Notes under the pieces: model-generated | The model's database searches: none | Seen by the model: only the letters and a program-made list of their open reading frames with translations | What the model was told of the DNA's origin: nothing | Position numbers and translations under genes: made by a program | Shown here: piece by piece, positions 1 through 7,395 of the stretch | Position numbering within the stretch: the stretch's first letter is position 1 | Layout: each line of letters begins with the position of its first letter | Assembly (NCBI GenBank): GCA_022385755.1 | Contig: MU278359.1 | Span: 563,859-627,858, forward strand | DNA from: Trametopsis cervina | Lineage: Eukaryota; Basidiomycota; Agaricomycetes; Polyporales; Irpicaceae | Reading direction: 5' to 3' | Length of the DNA stretch: 64,000 nt

Positions 1-529
1 ACTGGTACTCTGCAGGCAGAGCTCGAATCATCGTCATACAGACGAGTTCTTCATCCAAATCCTTGATGGAGAAGTCCTTGGGGCGAAGATTCTTGATCTG
101 GACCATAGCAGCATCGATTCTAGTCATGAGAGCGGACAGCGCGTCTTCAGAACCCATCTGAATCGAAAAGAAGGACTCCCAGGCGTTGAAACGAGCTCCA
201 GGGACCTTTTGGAGGTGTACTGACTCCAGCTTCTTCCAGATCTCCACAGGATCATCCTCAATTCCATCAAGATGTGTCTTCTGCTCATCTGTGATAGCAA
301 GATACAGCTCACCAGCCGCTCTGAGCGCCCTGTCTCTCCACACCTCCATAGCCTTCAACTCTGCCTCTGTAGCTGTCCTTTCAGCTGCAACAGGTAGCCT
401 TTCATCCCCCTTCACCAGCCTCCAAAGCCCTTTGCTCATCAGCCAAGCCCTCATGTCTCCAGCCCAAGAGGGGTAATTGCCAGTCTTCAGATGGGGAAAG
501 CGGACTCCATTGGATGTCTGAGACTCCAT
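1..529 (-). CDS. Copia-type retrotransposon gag polyprotein, 5' part (partial at left edge)
   Basis: On the minus strand an ATG at 529 in a strong context (GCCACCATGG) opens a frame of 176 codons without a stop to the window edge. The start resembles Ty1/Copia gag (DUF4219/UBN2 type): an N-terminal 'NYPSWAGDMRAWL' then 'LAITDEQKTHLDGI', 'EIWKKLESVH' and, near the edge, 'DLDEELVCMTMIRALPAEYQ', which matches the usual gag helix 'L-x-D-E-x-L-x-x-x-L-L-x-S-L-P-x-x-Y'. Gag forms the particle that packages the element RNA. Protease, integrase and reverse transcriptase, if present, would lie left of the window, so completeness cannot be judged. The visible part has no stop or frameshift, which suggests a fairly young copy. 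Confidence 0.75.
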   Translation of the reverse strand, partial: MESQTSNGVRFPHLKTGNYPSWAGDMRAWLMSKGLWRLVKGDERLPVAAERTATEAELKAMEVWRDRALRAAGELYLAITDEQKTHLDGIEDDPVEIWKKLESVHLQKVPGARFNAWESFFSIQMGSEDALSALMTRIDAAMVQIKNLRPKDFSIKDLDEELVCMTMIRALPAEYQ

Positions 530-845
530 GGTGGCTTTTAGGATCAAGCTGAGGGTACCAGAGAGAGGGTAGAGGGAGTGGGAGGGGTAGGAGAGGTTGG
601 TTGATTAGATGAGGGTGAAAATTGCAGGCTGGGGACTGATTTGATGATGCTGAGCGCACAAATGGTCGGAATGACAAGATGAGGGGTGCAACAGAGAGCT
701 GAGGTCGAGGGAATCACAGTGGTGTAAGAATTGTGGGTGGGCAGTAAATGGCTGACCTAGGAGAGGCTTCACAAACAAGGCTAAAACTCAGATGAAACAC
801 AGGAAGAAGTAGAGGCACTTCAACTTGGTTAACACAGAGAAACTT
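530..845 (-). repeat. Candidate 5' LTR / leader of the Copia-type element
   Basis: This stretch separates the gag ATG from the edge of the next repeat and holds no gene. Read on the minus strand it begins near 833 with TGTTAACC, the usual TGTTA start of Copia LTRs, and is pyrimidine-rich towards gag. I cannot see the 3' LTR, so the boundary and the primer-binding site are not proven. Confidence 0.35.
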
Positions 846-881
846 GATGAGCAGCAGAGTATGATTCCTGAAGTCTTTATA

Positions 882-1193
882 TCTATATTATAAAAGAAGG
901 TTGCTTGCTTTTTTTGGTCTGTTGCCTTTTCTGGGCACCTCGGGATCTCCTTTTTGGGCTTGGATTCTCGCTCTCTCATTGGCTCTCGCTGCATCATCAT
1001 CTTTATGTGGGCGGCGGGTGCACCCCACTGTTTCATCAACAGGGGAGACAGGCTTTCCTACACAGGTTCAGTTGTGGCTGACAGGTGCATCCCCTATGAC
1101 TAGCTCCACTGGCCTCTACTGCTGCTGCTGCTGCTATATTTCTGCTGGATGCATACTATGAATTTCCGTGACGGAGTCACGGGTCATAGCCAG
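882..1193 (+). mobile_element. Non-autonomous Helitron, copy 1 (312 bp)
   Basis: It begins TCTATATTATAAAAGAAGG and ends CCAG, inserted between A (881) and T (1194) as Helitrons require. A 7-bp stem hairpin CCGTGAC-gga-GTCACGG lies at 1166-1182, about 8 bases before the 3' end. The opposite arm of the host repeat (3839-3854) preserves the uninterrupted target CCTTTATATGTTTTAA, which fixes both ends to the base. It encodes no protein (an 86-codon frame is incidental). It carries (CTG)5 where copy 2 has (CTG)2. Confidence 0.8.
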
Positions 1194-1749
1194 TGTTTTA
1201 AAATAGATACAACATATTTCTATTCATCAAGCAGTAACTTTTCTGCTTCTTTTACTGGTATGAAAGACTTAACAATGAGAAAACACTTCAATCCAATAAT
1301 GCTGTAGATTATAACAGTTGATGATTATATATGCACTAAAATGACTGATAAAGGACTCTGGCAATTTTTCAGATGTTCCTGGATTTTATTTGAGACTTTA
1401 CAGTCAATTTATATACCATGTGAAAAAGACTTCCCAATGGAGTAAACTGTGCCCTTCTGTAATCTACTATCATCACTACAATCAGTTTTGCTGTAGCTAC
1501 ATTATCAAGCTCAGAAAGTGCAAAATACTGCCAAAACATCGAAATTAAAAGCCATATTTCTACATTTCGCACATTTATTTTAGCTCCAGAGACTTCAATT
1601 TTAAAGCAATACTGTTAGTATTAATAACTGGATGTACTATATCATGGGTACCTTCTGGAGAGGTCAGATATAGATGCCTAACTTGGTAAGTAAGCATTAT
1701 TTATTGGGTAACAGCTATTATTTATTTGATAGCAACTCTTACTTACTCA

Positions 1750-2230
1750 GTTACGATTCCTGAGGCACGAAGAAAAGAATCGTTCTAGTAACGTCTGGCA
1801 CATTGACATCTTGCAACAGTGACATTTTTGTCCCTATGCGTGGGAATTTTGATTGGAATACACTTTTATAAGCATGTTTTGTTACCATTTTGTATGGTTT
1901 TGATGGCATTAGTAGCAGTTATTGACCCATTAGCAATTTGTGTGATTGAGCGCTTATTTGAGGCTACAAAACTTCCTCGATTTTTACAGCCTCCCCATGT
2001 CAGAGTTTCTCGACAAATTATATATCCACATGTAGCCATGACAGTGAGCTACACTGTGGTCACCTTTATTAAGGAAACCATGCAGAATTGAGAGCAGAAG
2101 ATGAGAAACACATATGCCCTTTTTGGGAAATATGCGCCCAACTTTGATGGGACTCGGTTTGGCTCATAAAACACTTATATTGAAGAGCCCCCCTCATCTG
2201 AAGTGTATTCTATGCCTTAGTGTTGTTCTA
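1750..2230 (+). repeat. Inverted-repeat partner, left copy (family II)
   Basis: It starts with GTTACGATTCCTGAGGC, the same 17-bp terminus as the composite element (reverse complement at 3853-3869), but continues with CACGAAGAAAAGAATCGTTC. The remainder matches the reverse complement of 6390-6842 at roughly 75 % by eye. A 90-codon frame (1819-2091) includes 'LPRFLQPPH', and the distant copy encodes a similar peptide, so it may descend from a transposon gene. No family is recognised. Confidence 0.55.
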
Positions 2231-2760
2231 TGGACCATAAGTGATTGCATTGTCAATGTTTTTCGAGTATTTTGTGTTTTCTGAGCTTAAAATAATGCAG
2301 CTACAGCAATGCCGTACATAGTAGGAGGATCAGATTAGATAAGCGCACACCTTCTATCTTAGGAAGTCAAACTCCCATGGCCTGTCTACACCTTTACATG
2401 TCTGCCTTTGATTCAATACTCAAGCTATAACAGCTATGTAACATCTCAGACATATGATCACATGTATTACATAATGTGTTCTAATTTTAGTGCATTTTGC
2501 CACATTTTATTAAACTCTGTAGAAAGCATTTTGTGCATTTGTTTGCAAAAGAATGCAATTTGTGAGATCACATGACCGTGGGAGAGTAATGTGATCATGT
2601 GACATGGGGTTACTAAGCCTTCCAGAATTTCTGGTGATTGTTCCATATTTGTCCAGATTTTATTGGAGGCTCTACAGCTGTTTTTAGCGAAAACAGGCCC
2701 AAAAAGACCAAATAAGCCCAAACAGAGACTGCCAGTATCATCCTAATGCCCTCAGCTCAT

Positions 2761-2790
2761 GTCGAAGCGCCAACATGCTGGCGCTTCGAC
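2761..2790. other. Perfect 12-bp stem hairpin
   Basis: GTCGAAGCGCCA and its exact reverse complement TGGCGCTTCGAC flank a 6-base loop. The stem is GC-rich in an AT-rich transposon context. It could be a structural end of a rolling-circle element or the remnant of an independent insertion. No function can be assigned. Confidence 0.6.
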
Positions 2791-2814
2791 ACGATGTGAT
2801 GTAAACATACTTAG

Positions 2815-2905
2815 GTCAATTCACTGGACTGAGCCGGAGTTGAACCAGCAGCCTTGGGACTGAACAAAACAAGGTCAGTAAACCACTGGGCTATGCAGAC
2901 ACAGT
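2815..2905 (-). repeat. tRNA-derived sequence with pol III A and B boxes
   Basis: On the minus strand TAGCCCAGTGG (2893-2883) matches the A box and GGTTCAACTCC (2846-2836) the B box, 36 bases apart as in a tRNA. A T-arm GCTGG-TTCAACT-CCGGC can form. The acceptor ends do not pair, so this is not a working tRNA. It is best read as a tRNA-derived SINE head or a decayed tRNA copy inside the repeat island. Confidence 0.5.
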
Positions 2906-2945
2906 AACAGAGTGATGTAAATCAAGTCAGTATCAGTATGAAGCA

Positions 2946-3230
2946 TTTGTTAATAAGTAACTACTACTGTATTACTGGATAAACAAAAGTTGTTACTGGG
3001 TAAGTAAAGGTTTGTTATTGAGTAAGTGGAGGTATATTATGCAGTAAGTAGAAGTTATTACTAAGTAAGTAGAACTTGTTATCAAGTAAGTAGAGACTGT
3101 TATCAAGTAAACAGAAGTTGTTATTAAGTAAGTAGACATTGTTACCGAGTAAGTAATACTTGTTATTAAGTATATATAATTTATTACAAATAAGTAAATG
3201 GAGTAAGTAACATTTGTTACTGGATAAGCA
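2946..3230 (+). repeat. 21-bp minisatellite, about 13 units
   Basis: Degenerate 21-bp units of the type AAGTAAGTAGAAGTTGTTATC follow each other between the composite element's interior and its right arm. A shorter version (about three units, opposite orientation) sits at the mirror position near 1685-1750. Open frames across it (for example 2993-3313 on the minus strand, a Tyr-Leu-Ile-Thr repeat) are products of the repeat and not genes. Confidence 0.8.
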
Positions 3231-3900
3231 ATGCTTACTGACCGAAATAGGCGCCCATATTTGACCCCTCCAGAAGGTACCCATGGTATAGTACACTGTG
3301 TTAGAATCAACACTAACAGTATTGCGGAAAAATTGAAGTCTCTAGGGCCAAAATAAACTTGCCCAAATGCGGAAATATGGTCTCAATTTCGATGTTTTGG
3401 CAGTATTTTGCACTTTCTGAGCTCAATAATGCAGCTACAGCGTAGCAATGACATCAGATTAGCTAAGCGGACGTTTTCCACATTTGGAAGTGGTTTTCCC
3501 ACGGTCAATAAATTGACTGTAGAGCTCCAAATAAAATCCAGAAAAATCCGGAAAAATCACATTAAACTCTGAACAGCCTATAGAACCATTCATATATCTT
3601 TATTTGCACTTCTAAAGTCATGACACTCTTAAAATCCCATGCTTTGGCTATGTTTAGCACTTTCTGAGCTTAATAATATAGCTACAGCAAAATGGTTTGT
3701 AGTGATGACATCAGATTACATAAGCGCATATTATTCACATTGGCACATCTTTTTCCCACAGTCTATAAATTGACTGTAAAGTAATCATTTTTATCTATAA
3801 AAAAGCAGAAACAGTTGCTTGATTTGTTGAAAATATCTTAAAACATATAAAGGCCTCAGGAATCGTAACCTGCTGCTTGCCGGCCTGCTCACCAAGTTAG

Positions 3901-5405
3901 ATTGTGCATACCTTCTTCGGTAACCGTCAGCGAGTCCTACGTGACAAAAACAAGACCGGTTCGGGTATTATGCGATCTGCCAGTGGGCCTCCCACGAGTT
4001 CCACCTCGATGGTTACTCAAGTTAACCCAGCCAACAAGATCAAACTTGCATCGGCAAACCATCACAAGTACGTATCCTTTGTGTATATGCAAGACGACAA
4101 CATCTGATGATACGGTAGGCTGCAAATCAGATCACTCACGGACGCCTTGTCGACATTTACGACGGATCTTACAAATAAATACGAGATGGAGGTCAAGTGT
4201 GACGTGACGTTATGAGGGTCTGCCGGCCAATCATACGTGCTCAGGTGCATTTCCATCAACTGACAGATGTAGGGTAGATACTGAACGATGGATCATATTA
4301 GATATAGACCAGATACTGGCGCCATGGCCTACGCAAGCGTCATCGAGACGGACGAATTGGCTATCAAGAATGACACACCCGCGCCCCCACTCACACAAAC
4401 TACGGAAGCTGACGGGAATGCGGCCAACAATGGAAAAAGCGTCCATGAACTACCTGACTCTAACGTGTCCGTTCCCTCCCGGAACGAGGACATCCAAATG
4501 GTAGACGACAGTGACAGCACCGATCGATCCATCCACCCTGTCGCAGTCGTAGATGATCCTCCACAGCCTACCACTTCCAAGTCAAACAACTCAACCGTCA
4601 TCCAAGACGAGCATGACGCAGCATCTCCGGCCAATCCAAATACCACTACGACACACACTGCGCTCGATGACGCGTCATCGAACAATCAAACTGAGGACGT
4701 CAATATGGTCGAAGATGGCAACAAAACAACAGCAGTTACCCAGTCGGTCACATCCATTGACGAGCATCCGCCATCGACTGCTACGGAGTCTATCAGCGTC
4801 TCACTCGTCGATCTCATTAAGGTTGACACAGTGAACGTCAGGCTACAACGCAGGACGCTGTGATTACCAGCACGCCCCCGGACAACGTCTCACTCGTCGA
4901 TCCCATTGAGGTCGACAATGTGAACGTCGGAGAAGGTGATCGTCAGGTTATGATGCAGGCTGCCGTTATTACCAACACGCCCCCGGATGCGGTCGACGAT
5001 CATGCAACACCATCACGTCACGACGCCGAACGTGAGCAAAGCCCCGAAATCCCTTGGTTGCCAGAATGGCATGGGTTTGCAAACCCGACCAAAGCAGGTG
5101 TTGTCACGGCGTTGTCCACCGACACGGATACGGGCGATGACGCCATGCAGGCCACAACCCAACAAGACGATACGGTGGCTGCCAGCGAGGTGACACTGAA
5201 ATCGGATACGTTCGCCATCGAGACATCATCGGATGCTACTGGAAGTTCGGCTGATAAAAAGGACGACGCCGTACCTGAATCTTCAGGTAAACGTGGGAAG
5301 GATTTAGCGGCAACAAGTGTCAAGCCTGGTAAGAAGAAGGCGAGACTGCTGAGGAATCTTTACTTGCAAAAGCGCAGGAAGAGTCTGTATGCCCGCCGTA
5401 AGTAG
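3901..5405 (+). pseudogene. Hypothetical acidic/low-complexity protein gene, frameshifted
   Basis: Coding-like sequence is seen in three pieces. A short first exon near 3904-4070 ('NRQRVLRDKNKTGSG') ends at a GTACGT donor. A 191-codon frame follows (4288-4863), then a 181-codon frame (4860-5405) that overlaps it by four bases. The protein is rich in Asp, Thr and Ser and ends in a basic tail ('KKKARLLRNLYLQKRRKS'), suggesting a nuclear, disordered protein. Around 4795-4985 a unit of about 110 bp is tandemly duplicated ('VSLVDLIKVDTVNV' / 'VSLVDPIEVDNVNV'). The first unit lacks 16 bp between two CGTC tetramers, and that deletion breaks the frame. No conserved domain is recognised. A spliced product avoiding the break cannot be excluded. 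Confidence 0.45.
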
Positions 5406-6389
5406 ACCGATTGCCTTTAATTGTTGGGAATATGTCGCTGCTTTCTTGGTTCATTCTTCCGCCACTCCACACACGTATGTCTGAAATCTTGTATACAACT
5501 TGAAGCAATATCCGAATGACGTCTATATGTATCCTGTGTGTTGTATACACCGACTGTCCTTGTATATTTGTTGGATATTGACTGTTCTGTTCATCCCCAA
5601 TATACGGGTCCCATCTAAACAACTGATCATAGAAGACTTTATTCTCGATGCGAACAGTATCAGGATTGTTTACAATAGTATACAGTTAATGCAAGGTGAC
5701 ATGTCATACAACAAAATACAGATATGTACACATACACTTACATGTTATCAGCGCAACTTGACCTATCATTCACTACATCTAAACGAGTATAACAATATAC
5801 ATTGGTGCAACAATATGCAGATATGTAGTCAGACCTACATCTAATACACATATGCATCAATATATATATATATACACAAGGGACGGCTACATGGCAAGTG
5901 TACATATATGTCAAAGTATATATATATATATCGAACAACAACAAGACATTTTGTGTGGGAAGCAAATATAAATGGACTCCAAATGATATTGTCTAAGTTC
6001 ATCAACCCGTCTCACCGATAAAACAAACCAATCTAACCAATTTGGCTACATACTCTAAATGGTATACATATATCCTGTCCATACAATCTAATTTTGGAAT
6101 GTTGCACTACGAAAGCTTAAGACATAGATATATTATCATACTACGGAAAGGCGACTTCACTCTCATCTATTACGTATCAAGTGATAGTCATACGTAAGTA
6201 TACAGGCTAGAATATAAATTGAGTGCACATCTAAGCTAATCATCCTACTGGATACCGTTGTACGGTAACTGTATTGTTACATTTGGAAACTATATAATAA
6301 TTGCAAAACCATCCATAATGTAGTCAGTCAGGGTAAATAAAATACAACGGGAATTGTAAAACAACACTGAGGCATGGAGTACACTTCAA
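5406..6389. other. AT-rich spacer, no gene
   Basis: No coding sequence was found. Two short (TA)n tracts lie near 5857-5873 and 5914-5932. The frames here (for example 5500-5844) have no codon structure typical of the neighbouring genes. Confidence 0.6.
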
Positions 6390-6842
6390 AGGAGGGGTTT
6401 CTTTATTACAAAATGTTTTTATGAGTCAAATTGAAGCCCATCAAAACTGGGCGCTTAGGTGCCAAAAAAGGGCATATATGTTTCTCATTTTCTGATTTCA
6501 ATTCTGTATGTTCGCCTTAATGAAGATGACCATAGTGTAGCCCAATGTCATAGCTACACATGAATATACAATTTGATGGGAACCTTTGGCATGGGGAGGC
6601 TGTAAAAATCGAGGAAGTTTTGAAGTCTCAAATAAGCACTCAACTACCATGGATTCGTAATGGGTCAATGACTGCTGCTAATGCCATCAAAAGCATATAA
6701 TATGGTAACAAAATCTGCTTATAAAATTGTATTAAAACAAAATTCCCACACATTGTGAACAAAATCTGTCACATGTTGCAGAACCCCAATGTCCCAGACG
6801 TTACTGGAACGATTCTTTTCTTCGTACCTCAGGAATTGTAAC
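6390..6842 (-). repeat. Inverted-repeat partner, right copy (family II)
   Basis: Read on the minus strand it starts GTTACAATTCCTGAGGTACG and follows the copy at 1750-2230 for about 450 bp, including the stretch that encodes 'KLPRFLQPPH' in both. The pair brackets the composite element's right arm and the broken gene at 3901-5405, so the whole block may have been mobilised or assembled by successive insertions. Confidence 0.55.
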
Positions 6843-6963
6843 ATCCTCAATATCCTTGTGTTTGGAGTCGCTGTGTCAATAGAGACATGATTATTTTAGA
6901 CAAGCATAGATCTTACTTTCTCTGTCTTCATTGTGTGTGACATAACTGTTGTCATTGTTGCAA

Positions 6964-7257
6964 TATATATTATAAAAGAAGGTTGCTTGCCTTTTTCGAT
7001 CTGTTGCCTTTTCTGGACACCTCGGGATCTCCTTTTAAGGCTCGGATTCTTGCACTTTCATTGGCTCTCTCTGCATCATCACCTTTAGGCGGGCGGCAGA
7101 TACACCCCACTGTTTCATCAACAGAGAAGATGGGCTCTCCTACACAGGTGACAGGTGCATCTCTCATGACTAGGCCCTCTGGCCTCTACTGCTGCTGTTA
7201 TATTTCTGCTGAATGCATGCTACAAATTTCTGTGATGAAGTCACAGGTCACAGCTAG
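6964..7257 (+). mobile_element. Non-autonomous Helitron, copy 2 (294 bp)
   Basis: About 80 % identical to copy 1 along its length and in the same orientation. It starts TATATATTATAAAAGAAGG (second base diverged from the usual TC), ends CTAG, and sits between A (6963) and T (7258). The 3' hairpin is CTGTGAT-gaa-GTCACAG (7230-7246). Relative to copy 1 one C-G pair has become T-A on both sides of the stem. Its end lies 139 bp from the methyltransferase stop codon, probably within that gene's 3' UTR. Confidence 0.75.
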
Positions 7258-7395
7258 TAGACTACATGCAGAGCTTCTGAATGTTTCAAGCAGTATAACC
7301 ATAACAATTGAGGTGAGAAAGCACAATACATGTGGATCATTCAAACAGCACCAATACTCCACCATCATAATATTAACTTATAACTCTCAAAATCC

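Larger units (their letters stand above)
851..3869. mobile_element. Composite element with about 0.65 kb inverted arms
   Basis: The plus strand from about 851 to 1710 (minus a Helitron insertion at 882-1193) matches the reverse complement of about 3200-3869 along its length. Shared blocks include GCTGTAGCTACATTAT-like and GAGACTTCAATTTT segments and ATGGGTACCTTCTGGAG. The outer end of the right arm is GCCTCAGGAATCGTAAC (3853-3869); the left arm has a degenerate version starting near 859. No transposase frame is visible in the interior (1710-3200), so this looks like a non-autonomous, foldback-type element or the remains of two elements inserted back to back. The arms also contain a repeated module, seen in plus orientation at about 2252-2395, 3389-3530 and 3638-3785 and in minus orientation at about 1399-1546. 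Confidence 0.65.

Noticed and set aside
2815..2905. A functional tRNA gene on the minus strand
   Set aside because: A and B boxes are present, but neither plausible acceptor register pairs and the anticodon arm is irregular; annotated as tRNA-derived repeat instead.
2993..3313. Minus-strand frames rich in Tyr-Leu-Ile-Thr or Tyr-Leu-Leu-Asn repeats
   Set aside because: They are translations of the 21-bp minisatellite in two frames and have no domain or normal codon use.
5738..5965. Tyr/Ile-rich frame in the AT-rich spacer
   Set aside because: It arises from (TA)n and CATATA-type sequence and has no coding character.
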